NCBI GenBank assembly: GCA_012932865.1
Contig: SAXG01000039.1
Location: forward strand, 62,001-126,000
Direction of reading: 5' to 3'
From: Amylostereum areolatum
Lineage: Eukaryota; Basidiomycota; Agaricomycetes; Russulales; Stereaceae
Length of the DNA stretch: 64,000 bases
The notes beneath the pieces were generated by a model. The model searched no databases and had not been told where the DNA came from. It worked only from the letters and a program-made list of their open reading frames with translations. Below are positions 1 through 12,368 of this stretch, in pieces; position 1 is the first letter of the stretch; every line of letters starts with the position of its first letter. The position numbers were made by a program, and so were the translations under genes.

Positions 1-113
1 AAATGAGCCTCAGCTTCTGCGACATTGACATGATCGCCCTCAGGGACGTTGAGGCGAGCGTCATTGGACGACACTCCCTCGTTAAGGGTTACTGTGTCCG
101 GAGACGCGCTCAT
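1..113 (-). CDS. 5' end of an unknown gene, cut by the window edge
   Basis: An ATG on the minus strand at 113 opens a frame of 37 codons that runs off the left edge (starts MSASPDTVTLNEG, acidic and Ser/Thr-rich). A TATA-like element on the same strand about 55 bp upstream supports this start. Too little protein is visible to name a family, and no domain, signal peptide or membrane segment can be seen. The gene is divergent from DOP1 on the right. Confidence 0.5.
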   Translation of the reverse strand, partial: MSASPDTVTLNEGVSSNDARLNVPEGDHVNVAEAEAH

Positions 114-771
114 GGGCGAGGAAAACGCGTAGAGTTGGGACGGGCATCTCGAAGACACAGTGAGGTGCTTTTATAGATCCGGAGAGGGATAAGTATGACT
201 AAATACATTTGTCAAGGCTTAAGTTCGGATGTGGGTACATGGTAAACGCCGACCACCTATCACCGAGCGTCAATCTGACTTAGATTTTGTCCTGGCAGGC
301 CCCTCCTGGGTCACCCACCGACTGGTCCGACTCCATTAATCCTATCCAAGCTGGCAAGTTATGCTGTACGCCCCACTGGGCGTAGGAATACTTGGCGACC
401 TTCACAGTAAGCTGATAGCCAGTCCGAGTCTGTACTATCTTAAGAAGAAAGAACCCTGACCCACACGGAGTCAGTATCCGATCTCATGCCGATCCACACC
501 CATAAGAACTGGTTCAACGTTGTGATGGACGGATTTAGTTTCAGCGGTCAGCGGTTCAGCGCCGACGAGGGCAAAGTTGAGTCGGTCTTCAGGTGTAGTA
601 AGTTACTTGAACCGACTTGAACTTAACTTGAACAGAGAAGGGTGTCACGTGTAACCCTAACCCCATGCGTGGCACAGGCCGTGCCGTTCACGCTCGCAAC
701 TCGACGGCGGTCACTGACTATATCCTCAGCAGCCTGCTCTGCATATAACTGGCTGTCCTGCCATCCGTCGC
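114..771. other. Divergent intergenic region, no gene seen
   Basis: This 658-bp stretch separates two divergent genes. Apart from the TATA box near 170 and a telobox-like taaccctaacccc at 652-664, I see no coding signal. The short frames here lack conserved blocks. Confidence 0.5.
168..174 (-). promoter_or_regulatory. TATA box of the left-edge gene
   Basis: The plus strand reads cttttata, so the minus strand carries TATAAAA about 55 bp upstream of the ATG at 113. The spacing suits a core promoter. This is inference from motif and position only. Confidence 0.45.
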
Positions 772-3700
772 ATGGCTTCTGCCTCATACAATGACAAGGC
801 TCCAAATCGGATCCTCGAGAGAGCTAATTCGAGAGGTGCGTCGCCTGCCCGATTTCCATCCAATACTCGCTGAGTTTCATCGTTCCTCCAGCTGCTCTCC
901 AGCAGACCTATGTTTCTGATCCCAAGTACAAGAAGTACGTGCAGCAGGTGGAAAAATCCCTTGCATCCTTCGACAATGTGCATGAATGGGCGGATTTTAT
1001 CGCGTTCTTGAAACAATTGCTTAAGGTGCGTGAGCATCCTAGTATCGCTCTCGTTTAACATTAATCGCTGTTCAGACTCTGCAAGCATACATGCAGTTCA
1101 AGGAAGTTCCCCGGAAGATAATTGTTGCAAAGCGCCTCGCCCAATGTCTTAATCCCGCTTTACCCAGTGGAGTACACCAAAGGGCTCTTGATGTCTACTC
1201 CCACATTCTCAGCGTCGCTGGCGTACGTATGCCTGTGCCTCCATTCTTGGCTATACTTCTGCCAGCTCACTGTGTGCTACATGCAGTCTGAAGGTCTCAG
1301 AAGGGATCTTTATTTGTGGGCATCGGGTCTATTCCCTTTCTTCGAGTACGCTGCAACTTCTGTTAAGGCGCGTTTCCCATGCCGGACTCCTGCGTCTCTT
1401 CTGACCTTAGGTGCAGCCCGCTCTCCTCAATATCTATGACGTATACTTTCTTCCCCTACAAGATGATCTGCGGCCTGTGACCAAGTCTTTCATCCTCGCT
1501 CTTCTTCCGGGATTGGAGGAGGAGACCGGAGAGTTTTTCGAGAAGGTGTGCAATTGTCTGCCATCTGGTCCTGTTTCCTCACCTTGCTGTAGGTTATAGC
1601 ACTGCTCGACCGCCTCTCGGGAACGATTTCGCCGTCCTTCTTTTTCCAGAATGTCTGGCTAGTCATGTTAACAACTCCATCCGCACGAGGAACTTCTCTC
1701 AACCTTCTATCCCGCCGCCTTCCCAAACTCAATCCTGATGAAGGTTCGTTCAAAACTCATCCCACTTCAATGCAACGCTCATACTTGCGCAGACATAACG
1801 ACCATCGTGGGCTCTGATATCGGACTCATGATACGTGCCTTCTCAGCAGCTCTCGAGGACGACAACCTTTTAGTGCGCCGCAGCGCACTAGACCTTCTTC
1901 TCCAGTCATTGCGACTGGACAGCGCGGCCATCCGCAATGCGTCTGCAGAAGACCGTACCATCCTCATGCGGGCAGCTACTAGCGTCGTGATGCGCAGGGA
2001 CCTATCGCTCAACCGTAGGTTATACACCTGGCTCCTCGGACCCGACGAGCGCAATGACCAGCAGGTGGCCTATCTTCGCGCGAACAGTTTGACGTTGCTG
2101 GGAGACACCCTGCGCGTGAGTGGATCTATGCGGAATGCTCGTGAGACGCCTGACGTGACGAGTTGTGTAAAACAGAGCGAGATGTTCTCTCCATCAACTG
2201 AATATTCCGAAACACGGCCGTTCAAAATATTCATCTCCCTTCTGGATAAGTGGGAGATCGGGGGTCCGTTGACGGACATTCTCGTTGTCGATGCTTTCAG
2301 ATCCTTGAAATCGTCTATCCAGTCCGAAACCGAATCTAGTGAGGAGGTGCGGGTCACAGCTATTTTGAATCTGAAAGCATCTGATTTTACTTCCAAAGCT
2401 AAACATGACCGCCAGTACGCTATACGAGGCAGTAGAGCCACAAGTGGTCTGGAAACACCTTCTCACGGGTATCATCTCAGAGGTAGTCGGAGAAAAGTCA
2501 CGCCCAGAGGTAAAGTCGGACGAACGCACCCACTGTTGATCGTATCACTGACCTTAGAAATGATAGACTATCCATCTGACGCAGTTTATCTTGACCACGA
2601 TCCACGTCCGAGATGACGAGGTACAAGCATTGCACTTGCCGCTGGTATTCTCTGCTCTCCTCGAGATCCTCAAGGTCTGGATCTCCGACTTATTTTAGTC
2701 CCTTTGTTCACTCACGAGACTCGTAGGATCAGATCGTGCTCGACGCTGAGAAGCTCTCGCGACCAGCATTTGTTGAAGTTTTCAGCCTCCTGAGCACTAT
2801 CTTAGCCCAGATTCCTCCTTCGGCACTCATGACCACCCCCGAAACGCGGTCCGACTCTACCTCGGGTCCTTACCTCACGGCGCGAACTTTTTACGAAATC
2901 AATATCCCTTTCACACTATCCCAATCTCGCCCCCGTCCCGAAATACCCTTTTGCGTGGGCTTTGAGGATCTCTCCACGATCACTCTAGAGTGTGCACGAA
3001 CGCCGGGGGCATCGACACGGCATGCTTTCGTGCAAGCCCTTGGGATCATGGCTGAACTTGTCAAAGGACGTACGGGCGATCATTCTCGTCTCGAAGTTAA
3101 AGCCGAGTGGGATCCAAACGAGTGGCTGACTGATATCCTCTCGGCGATAGAACATCCGGTTCGTTTACCCGTCGGCAGCCCATATAATGTAGCGCTGACT
3201 CATTCTAGAGCGCTACGTTCATTGTTGTGGACAGGGCCGTCTCCCTGCTCATCGCTATCCAGAAATTTGAGGGACTACGCCCGTCGGTCTCTCTTCACCC
3301 ACGGCACACGGTTTTTCGGCTAGTCAACACCGTATGCTCTTTCATCAAACCATATGGTAGATCGTTGATGCATTATGGCCATCCAGTTGTTCAGATATCT
3401 TCGCCCTGAGTATTCAGCGTATCATCTTCGGTGCGTTAACCTCGCCTGGGAATTCGAGGGATGCACCCAAGGACAACATTTTGAATCAATTATCGCACAA
3501 TCCCTTGCATCACCCGAATCAAGAAGCAATGAAGGGTCGTACGAAGCCTTTGGTGTATTCTGGAGACTGACTGGTAAGACTGAGCTGTCTATGTGTCGAG
3601 CGCTTATCGATACGACGTAGAGGATAACATGCTGCCCGGATTCCACCTCAAGGTTCCGCTAATGATTGTCTTGGATACGTTGAAGAACGATGATCCAAGT

Positions 3701-6700
3701 CTCCGTCGGATAGGTGAGACGTGGATGCGATGCAATTTAAAGTCATATCTCCGGTGAGCCGAGGGAAACATCGACCGCTTCCACTCTCTGACTCATTCAA
3801 TTCGCCAAGCGTCCTTGATCCACTTCTCTATGACCTCCTAGATCCTTCGCTACACAGGACTCCTTCCGTAACGCGTCTGCATGGCAAAGAATTGCCGGAT
3901 TTCTCATACGAACGTCCATTCGACCAGACATACATACGATATGTCCTGGAAACGCTACTTTCGGTTGTGCGCTTCGGTGGTCAGGGCTTTGGAAAGACGG
4001 CTCGCTCCAGTCATATCCGTCGGTCACACCATACTGGGCTGGTCGAGCGTGTGGAGTTGTGTGAGTCATCCTTCTTTTCGCGGACTCTGACTCGGTGTTG
4101 ACGTGGATTTCAGCTGGGATGACTCATGCGGACGCGACGTACCAAGATGTCTTGGTAGAGGTTCTGACTCGGTAAGTCCTGCTTTCATTATCATCCAACA
4201 TTTTTGATCTGATGTCTGACTTTCTCTGGGTCTATCGCAGGTTGTTGCAGTCTGAATGCAAAGTCAAGCGTGTTCAGACTATGGTTCCGGGGAACATAGT
4301 CATTCAGTCAACTGCAACTGACCTCCTCCAGGCCCTTGTTACTCGTGGCGAGATTGATCTCCTCGCTCTGGAAGGTGTCGAAGGTCGCCGTGGTCCAGAA
4401 GCTATACTTTTCCATCCACACGCATCGTCTGGAACTCCAGAACAAACTTCTACACCTCCTGCATTCTGTCATATCTGCGACTGCTTCTGCGCACCAATAC
4501 CAAGAACAAAGCAAACCGTCGCATGGCGGCTCCGACGAAAAACCACAAACGTACTTCGTGAACCCGCTTCTGGTGCAGACGTTGCTGGACGGAATTACTA
4601 CTCCCACGAATCGGCCTATCATGCAGCATTGGCTTGATTTTGTGCTCATGACGGTCCCGCAGTTCCAACACACTTTACACGCGGTGCTGGCGCCATTGAG
4701 TGAGTGCGTTGGCCGACAGTTACGGTCATGCATGGCCGACATCCAGCGGGCGTCGAAAAAAGGCGGGGTGCCGGAGGCAGAGGGGGATGTGCACTCGATT
4801 GCGACTGACGCGGAATTCTTGATGCTTCTCAACGCATTGGAGCGGCTCATTCTGTTGAATCTGTCAACGGCAGACGCAGTGCACCCTGAAGAGGAGGGTG
4901 TGCCGCCTGAAAAACCCCCAGGGGCAGCAGAGAGTGGCGGTGGGCTTCTGGGAATCGTCACCAACGTGTTTGCATCCGAAATTGCCCCAATCAGCTCGGA
5001 CGAGCAACTCACTGTGAGTTTATATCTTTCTGCAGTCCACTTATCTCATAAGAATTTCAGACACGCTCACCGGGTTACCGAGCACTTCATGAGGGGATCC
5101 ATGTCCTATTCAACCTGTGGACGACGCTGGTGTGGTCGGAGCGTCACGCCTGGACACCAATGGGTGACTCGTTGGCAATGATATCCAACAAATCCCGTGC
5201 ACGTTGCCGGCGTGTGCTGGAGCACCTGTTTCGCATTCATTCCGCAGAGGTGCTGGAGTCGATCGTTGACTGCTGGAACCGTGAGGGACCGGTGAGTTTT
5301 CTATCTCCTTGTTTAGCCGCGGTACTTGAATGGCCGGACAGGGAGTGTCGGCTCCGGCCTTTGAGCTGGTGGATGCATTAACAGCGAGCGCACAGAACGT
5401 GGTGCATATGGTATGCGAGAGCATTGGTTGTCGCATGCCTGGTCTTTCGGACAAGAGCAGAAAGCAGGTTGTGAACCCGAACTTGTGTGTACAGTCTCAT
5501 CGCCACGGTTTCCCAGCTGACCTTAGGCCTCCAGGTCCGATGCCACGCTGTTCATGTTTTTGGAGGAGTACCTTGCACAACTCGAAGGACCGCTAGCAAT
5601 TCAGGTTCGGGGTCGGTGCTTGCAGCTCGCTAAGGAAGTCCTGGCGGGCGTCAGAGACTTCAAGCCTCAAGTGTTCCCGGTGCTTAAGTGCATCTCAGTC
5701 CTGGCGGAGAAGCTTACCCAGACGACTGCGATGGAAGACCGCAGGATTCGGAAGGAACTCCAGGTCTGCTTTGCGCCAAGAGTTTGTTCACGTCAATCCT
5801 AATATATTGTATAGGACGTATATGCAAAGCTCTTAGACGCGGCCCTCACTTCGGTTAACCGGGGATCTGATTCCTCCTTCTGGGCACGTCGCAGCATAAG
5901 GGAACCTCCCAACGGTCGGGACTCACCTCTGCCTGGCAGTGAGAACCTCGTTTTGGCACCCACGGCTGGCAAATGTTAACCACGTGCTTCTAGCGGTCTC
6001 GGTGCTGAAGCTGGACGAGAAGACGAATTCAAGTACAGTCTCCCTTGTGTCGCCCGTCGGTGACCAGGTGGAAGAGGTGCGCCTTCTACTTTACAGTGTG
6101 AGCAAGTAGTCTAACATACCTGGCGCAGATTATCCAGTACATGTCCAGCACCGCTCTGCCCAACCTGCGTAAGTTCCTTGTCGACGGCGATAAAGTACTA
6201 GCAGCGTGCACGAACATCATGTATTACATCGTATCTCCTGCCATCAAATCGAAGAATAGGTAGGATCGGCGTCATCCTTGAAGTAGCTATGATGCCAAAT
6301 CTAACCTCGAATTCAGGCCATTGGATGTCGATGACGGGATCCTAAACATCATAAAAGAAATGTGCCAAATCTCATCAGCTTTAAAGGCCTGGCGCGGGGT
6401 AGTATACGAGATCCTAAACGACAATCGCTTTTTCAGCTGCTCAGTTGAGACGGAGAGCACTTTCCGTCCAATAGTGCAAGCTTGGATTGGCTCGGACAAG
6501 AGCGCATTTTCCGAGGTGCTAGGTACGCACCCGATCCACCGATATATCTATTGCGCTTGACTCCCTAGTAGGCAAAGTAACCACGGCGCCGTCCACGAAC
6601 ATCTTCACTAACCGGGAATACGAGAACATGCTACGTTCTCTGAGCCTTCGACGATTGTCGTACCTCCTGCTATGTGGCGAGAAGAACCAGTTCCTTACCT

Positions 6701-7517
6701 CGCTGCCGACAATTCAAGAGAAGCTCGTCGATGTCCTCCGAAATACGTCTGCACCATCGGTACAAGCCGAAGTCTATCTATGTGTGCGCGTCCTCTTGTG
6801 CCGATTAAGCCCGCACAACCTGGTCAGCTTCTGGCCTGTCATATTATCTGAGCTGGTACCCACCAAGTATTTTGCACATCTCAATGACGACTGACATTCA
6901 GCTTTCGCCGTAGTATCGATTATTTGATCAAATTATGGGGGAACTTCCGTCGGACGGGTCCGACGTTCTTCCCCTCATCCTTGCATCATGCAAACTATTG
7001 GACCTGCTCCTTGTGCTGCAGACCGAGGAGTTCCAAGTGTCAGATCCGCTTTATTTTTTTGCGATTTTCCACTTCCTCTGACAGCGCTGTAGGCACCAAT
7101 GGATTTTCATCACAGACACCGTCGACGCCGTTTACCATCCCGACGACTGGATGCCAGAAGCAATATTCGACCAACTCGCCGAAATTGCTGGACAATTACC
7201 ATCCTCAGACGTATGCGATCATTTCCCTCCTATTTGACACCTTCCTAACCCAGACTGCACTGCTGCAGACACAACCGCCTTCAACGGGAACTGCATTGAC
7301 CTTCGCCATCGCCACTCCCGGACCAGGCTATCGTCCCATGCGACGACCTATGCTTAACCCCTTGCGCACAATAGATTCCATACGGGACCTCATTCCGTTC
7401 TTCTCAAGTGCCAGCATTGCAAGCTACGAGAGTGTGTATGCGAGTGGTGGCAACATTGACTGGACTGAGGTCGAGCGAGGGTTAAACAATGATATTTTCG
7501 AAGGACAGTCGAGTTGA
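772..7517 (+). CDS. DOP1: DOP1 (Dopey) family protein
   Basis: Dopey proteins are large peripheral membrane scaffolds of endosome/Golgi traffic that work with the flippase-associated protein Mon2. The N-terminal Dopey domain is clear: KYKKYVQQVEKSLASF, then LKQLLKTLQAY, then VPRKIIVAKRLAQCLNP, followed by DPSLHRTPSVTRLHG and FGGQGF further on. The leucine-rich C-terminal region (RRLSYLLLCGEKNQFLTSLP, FWPVILSEL, LLLVLQTEEF) is also typical. I infer more than 20 short introns and a product of roughly 1.6-1.8 thousand residues, the usual size. The start at 772 (MASASYNDKAPN) joins through an intron to TYVSDPKYKKY. One intron, 1368-1416, seems to use a GC donor. The frame is intact throughout. 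It is convergent with the EF-hand gene downstream. Confidence 0.9.
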
Positions 7518-7884
7518 GGTCGGCTTCGTTGCTGTCGACAGCCTGATCTACTGTTATATTTATCTCGGAACTGGACTACGTGGAGTGTAGTTTGGTAGCC
7601 ATGCTTTGATAGACTTTCCATGCTGTATCATACCAACCCATACCACGATTGATTGGTTGCATTCATCTTCACCCATCGTATTGTATGGCGCTTGAGATGA
7701 AGAATAAGTCTTTGCCGTGTACGGCGCCTTCGACGGTGCACAGATGCCCGTTCCATACCGAATGAATGGGTGGGGGGTTACAAAGAAAACACTAAAGATC
7801 CAAGGAAACGAACGATAGCGAGCGCGTGGGAGGGCGTGCACAGTGGGCATCATGGAAAAATCGATCTCTCCCGGATCCCGACAG
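7518..7884. other. Convergent 3' intergenic region
   Basis: A 367-bp gap between the ends of DOP1 and the minus-strand EF-hand gene. It should hold both 3' UTRs. I see no coding signal. Confidence 0.5.
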
Positions 7885-9221
7885 CTAGAAGTCACCCCAG
7901 CTACGGCGGAACTTGTACTGTGATATCACGATCAGCGTCGAATTTATGCGGCTGGGAGGAATTACGCACCTTGTACGGTAAATTTTTCCTGGCGAGCGTG
8001 CATATAGTTAGTCACATCGGATATTTTCACAGGTAGAGACATGTCACATACCTCATCTTCTCGCCAGCGGTGTTTGGCGGTCTGTATCCTGCATCACCCT
8101 CGCCCCAGTCACCGAACTTCTCGCTCTCCGCCTTGGCCTCGCGGAAGCGTTCTACGGGATCCTGTTTCTCTGGGGGAACTGCACGGGTATAGGTCTTCTG
8201 AGCGGCAGGCGCATCTTGGACCTGATCCGCATGGGGCTCGTCTCCGTGAGGCTCGTCAGCATGGGGTTCGTGCTGCGCGAGGGCCTCCTCGACGCTTATG
8301 CCTTGAAATTTCGCCTCACGTTCGGCTTCTTCGCGCTCGATCCTCTCGTGGCTTCCGAAGTGCTCAATGTCCTCTGGATGGTTGTACGACTCGTCGGTCT
8401 GCGTTTCGGGTGTATTGTGGAATTGTTCTGCGAGGCCGTTTAGTAGCTGCCACCGGATGTCGTGACAATGGGAGGTGCTGACCTTCATGATGAAGGAAGA
8501 ACTCTGAAAAGGGTGGACCTCAGTGCGAGTGTTGGATAATAGGCGTGGGTATAGAATACGCACCGCTCTCCACGTCGTAGTGGTGGCCTTCGGCGCCTAG
8601 GTCGTCAAAGCTAGGCAGTCCCTCGAGTCCCACTACTGCAAGCTCCTCGGCGGTCACTTTGCCATCCCGATCCTTGTCTAACAGCTTCATGACAGTTTCT
8701 ACGATCACTTTGGCCTTGGCCGCGTGCGCTTCGTCATCCTGCCCGTGCACTCGCCGTGAGGGCTTGAAGGTACCGCATGCGACAGGTCAGACGCACCTTG
8801 GACTTCTTCTGTGAGTAGACATGATGTACACCATAAACAGCCTCGACTTCCTCTGTGTCCCAGACGCCGTCCCTGTACTGGTGTTAGCGAGTGCGGGGTA
8901 CGAGAAGAGGGTGCGCACCGGTTGAGGTCGTGTAGTTGGAAGAAACTGGGGAGGTCGAATGTGTCTCTACACACCGCGTTAATACCAGGGATTTACCGCC
9001 ACGGAAAATTGCGTACATATGGTGTTCCGTGGCCATCTGTGGAGTGCCAGTCAACCTTCCGCGGGGGTAAAACAAGCGTGGCTACAGACGTGTCTCTGAG
9101 CATACTGAGCCATATCTCCCGTTACAGGCTCTTGCGAGTGCTCCCCATGGCCGTGATCTCCATGGGCTTGTGTTGAAGATAAGCAAAAGAGGAGGGTGAG
9201 TGCGAGGGTTCGTAGATGCAT
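7885..9221 (-). CDS. Nucleobindin/Ssp120-like secretory EF-hand protein
   Basis: This is a calcium-binding protein of the nucleobindin/Ssp120 family, which in yeast acts in the secretory pathway with the cargo receptor Emp47. The start at 9221 gives a signal peptide (MHLRTLALTLLFCLSSTQA) followed by a His-rich stretch. Two canonical EF-hand loops follow: DLNRDGVWDTEE and DKDRDGKVTAEE. The family hallmark GAEGHHYDVES leads into FFLHHE, then FHNTPETQTDESYNHPEDI and the charged HERIEREEAERE helix. About seven exons are joined by short introns; the last one gives the end YKFRRSWGDF. All junctions keep frame. I am confident of the family and less sure of the partner in this fungus. Confidence 0.85.
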
Positions 9222-9510
9222 AACTTAGCGGGGAAAGAGAACAACGCGAGCTGCGAACCACGACTGCTTCGCCAATCGCGTCGATTCCCACGCCTGCATA
9301 TACAACATCATACATGAGATAAAATACATAAAACCCTATAGAATGCTACAGTAAACAATATAGAGGTGTGCACCGCGGAAAATGCTGACGGGCAGCGTAG
9401 ACTACACGATAATGTACAAGAAGGTGAAACGGGTATGCGAGAAGATGGTGAACATCCTAAGCGTACAGTACTGTCCCTGATGACAGTCGTCGTGTTCGAA
9501 CCTCTTCCTA

Positions 9511-10666
9511 TCACGCGTGGATTCCGCGGGATCCCTTGGGGCTAGCGCGGAAGGCAGAATAGAGGACCTCGTAAACGAGGAGAGCCTGTTCCGGCCGTTG
9601 CACCATGCCTGGCCTCTGCTCCCTCAAAGCGTCGATTTCTTGCGCTATACGATCCCACCTGAGATGATCGGGTAGTGGACCAAGGGGGGAGGCAGGTAGG
9701 GCAGGGGGGACGATGTTCAGGGAGAGGTGGGATGGAGGGGCATCGAGGAGGGCATAGGCACGGAGGAGGGAAGAGAGGGCGATGAATGACCCAGTGCGAC
9801 CGACGCCGGCAGAGCAATTGATCATGATCGGAGGCTCTGGATCGGGGTTGGGTTCGCTCATTCCAATGTGTGAGACATCTCTTGTTCGTCCTTTCGACGA
9901 GACGGACGAAGTTGAGGAGGCCAGCCCTCGATTCGGGTTGGGGTACGCCGTGATCTGGCCACGCGTGGAAGAGGAGGTGTCGGAAGGTGAGAGGTTTAAT
10001 GGGACCGCGATTCTCGACGGAGACACTCAGTTTACTGAGCGTGCAATGCGCGTCGTCGTATGTCTTGACGCTGTCGAGGGTGACCCTGATAGGAGGTAGG
10101 TCGAGCCTATTCGACTTGGGAGTGACGACCCAAGAATGGCCTGGGGTGGTGGGGAAGTAGACATCGGCCTTTCTGCGACCGTTCTCCACGTTTTGTGTGA
10201 GCTGAACTACGGTTCTGACCCTGGAGAAGGAATGAGAACCGTCGGGAGGACGGAGAGTTTGGAGCCCGACGATGATGCTGAGAAAATCGTGAGCTGTGTC
10301 ACGAAGTGGAGCCTGTGTGGCGATGGTCCAACGACCGCCGGCATGTTCGCGAACCCAATTTGCGTTAAAATAGCGACCGGCGGAGGGAACGATGGTACGG
10401 TCGTAAGGCTCGATGTCAGCGTAACGATTGGAGCAGTGGTTCTCTGGAGAGCATCCAGTTGCGGTCGAATAATGATCTGTTAAAGGGTCGTGCGCTGGGG
10501 CGTGAGACACGATGCCGAGACGATGCTTGAGGGATATCTGGCGGCCTTCTTTGGGAACACGCGCGCGTACGCGGATGAGCTCGCGGTCGTCGAGGGAAGA
10601 CATGGCGAGGTTGAAATGACGAGGTTCGCGAGCGCGAAGGAGCCAATCGGGGACTGGACGGGACAT
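9511..10666 (-). CDS. Protein tyrosine phosphatase, frame broken before the P-loop
   Basis: A classical PTP catalytic domain. Visible motifs are NRYADIEPYDRT (substrate loop), YFNANWVREH and TIATQAPL..TAHDF, the WPDHG loop near residue 236 and the P-loop NCSAGVGRTG near residue 284, so the catalytic Cys and Arg are both present. The residue before Cys is Asn, where most PTPs have His. The frame carrying WPDHG and NFVRLVERTNK does not run into the P-loop frame; one base near 9878-9885 must be skipped. The only correctly phased 40-nt candidate intron there would create a TAG. I chose the ATG at 10666 (MSRPVPDWLL) over an upstream in-frame Met that reads as UTR. The gene is either functional with an assembly insertion or a fresh pseudogene. 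Confidence 0.75.
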
Positions 10667-10917
10667 GGCAAAGCGTCGAGGGCGAGAGAATTGGCAAAAG
10701 TCGAAAGGTAAGTAGAGTGTGCAAGCGAGCAGAGAGAGAGAGAGAGTAGAATATGTATGGAGCGGGTGGTGCAGCGACAAGGCGAAGCGCGTGATCATTA
10801 TATATGATTGTTTATCTTATCTATCTACAATTCGATCTCCATGTTGTAATCGGCCTGCCTGCACAGTGCACACGACCAACACACGACCACAACCTACGGC
10901 TGGCCTCTGCGCCCGCC

Positions 10918-11458
10918 ATGCAACACACTCTCATTCGACCAGACACCCGCATAAAGTCCGTTCGCATCCTTGCCTTTCCCGCAACTTCGTCCGACCCCTT
11001 TCCTTTCAGAGTCAGCTCAACTTTGGACAAGTCCGTCGGCAAGAAGTTTCTCACCGATCGCAATCCAGACACCTGCTGGACCTCCCAACAGGTACATTCC
11101 AGCCCTTTCTCCACATTCCCCTCACCTCGTGGTCTCACCCCACCTCCTCCAGGGCCTCCCTCAATTCATACAACTTCTGTATACATCCCCCGTGATCCCA
11201 AGGCGCCTCATCCTCACGTTCCAAGGTGGTTTTGTCGGCACACGATGTTCGGTCGAATACCAGCCACCCGGCTCCTCAGAATGGCTTGCTCTCACCGACA
11301 TCTATCCCGAGGACGTGAACCGGAAGCAGGCTTTCGCCATTGACTCCTCGCCCGCCAGCCCCTCCCAGGCTCTTCGGCTCTCCTTCTTGGAAAGTTCAGA
11401 CTTCTTCGGACGTGTAACCGTATACGATCTTGATATCGAAGGCGAGCTTGCCGCGTGA
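10918..11458 (+). CDS. NR2C2AP (TRA16)-like protein, galactose-binding-like fold
   Basis: This is a homologue of human nuclear receptor 2C2-associated protein, a small discoidin/F5-F8-type domain protein of unknown biochemical role. Conserved blocks are VSSTLDKSVGKKFLTD, then DTCWTSQQGLPQFIQL across an intron, RRLILTFQGGFVGTRC, DIYPEDVNRKQAF and the ending SSDFFGRVTVYDLDIEGE. Two exons give about 159 residues, close to the family size. It is divergent from the phosphatase gene, with about 250 bp between starts. The human receptor link should not be carried over, because fungi lack nuclear receptors. Confidence 0.8.
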
Positions 11459-12368
11459 TGGTGTGGACATGAGTTCGGCCGTGCACCTTCGCAGTTACTC
11501 GATCGTTAACCCTCCCTTTAAATCCGCCAAATTACCGGGAAATTGCCTGGCACCTGTTGCACCACACAATACTGCAGTCGTGCTGAATACGGCCCCACGC
11601 GCTCGGAGGGGTGCTTGCTTGAAAAGGGGGCTGGCGGATGGAAGCAGTGGACTCGTGCACGGATCCCGGATCATGGCAATGATTATTGTGCGTGTCGCCG
11701 TCGTCCTTATCTCTCTGACCAAATCGTGATGGATCTACACAGCAGGGTGGCGATGGGATCGCTTTACTGGCGGTTTTTTCGCGGTATTGTTTTTCGTACT
11801 TTTGTTCTCTCCAAGTCAGTAACCGGGACAATCAAACGGAGCACAAGGATATGCATTCCTTGTATTTTTTCAGGGTATAAAAAGCGCCTATGTCTGTCTA
11901 AAATCTCGGATCATCGCCCCTCTCTTCATCTTCTATCAAAGTTCAAGCCGACAAGTTACTCCAGCGTTTCCATTTTTTGGAAGATGCTGAAGTTAGGAAA
12001 ACTCTTCCTCCTCGATCATACATACGACGCCGTCGTCTTCTGCCCAGAGTCATGGATATCTAGCTGAAGCCTCGACTAACGAAGACACCACCGAAACTTC
12101 AACACCCGCTTCAGTATGCGAACATAACCATGTCCAGCAGACGGCGGGGCCATCCAACGGCGTTCAATCACGCTATGCACAAACCGCCGCCTCCCGCAAG
12201 GACAATCGTATATCAACTCAAGCTGTCCTTGAAAGTCATGCCAATCGACCCGATCCCCATTCTGCTGCCACCAATCTTCCTTCCAAATCCAATATCTGGA
12301 AAACGCTTGCTGCTAAATTGGGACTTACTCGAGCCTCTCCCTCAGCGGCACGGCCCCGTCACAATCGC
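11459..12368. other. Upstream region of the pseudokinase gene
   Basis: A 910-bp stretch with a TATA box at 11876. From about 12005 to 12368 a frame continuous with the pseudokinase is open and reads like protein (for example TAGPSNGVQSRYAQTAA and NIWKTLAAKLGLTRA), but it has no ATG. It is probably part of the gene, reached from an upstream exon I could not place, or a start codon was lost. Confidence 0.5.
11876..11884 (+). promoter_or_regulatory. TATA box of the pseudokinase gene
   Basis: The sequence tataaaaag lies about 130 bp before the open frame that leads into the pseudokinase. It suggests that transcription begins near 11905-11915, which places the true start codon between there and 12369. 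Confidence 0.45.

Noticed and set aside
9782..10099. Plus-strand frame opposite the phosphatase
   Set aside because: Antisense shadow of the phosphatase catalytic domain.
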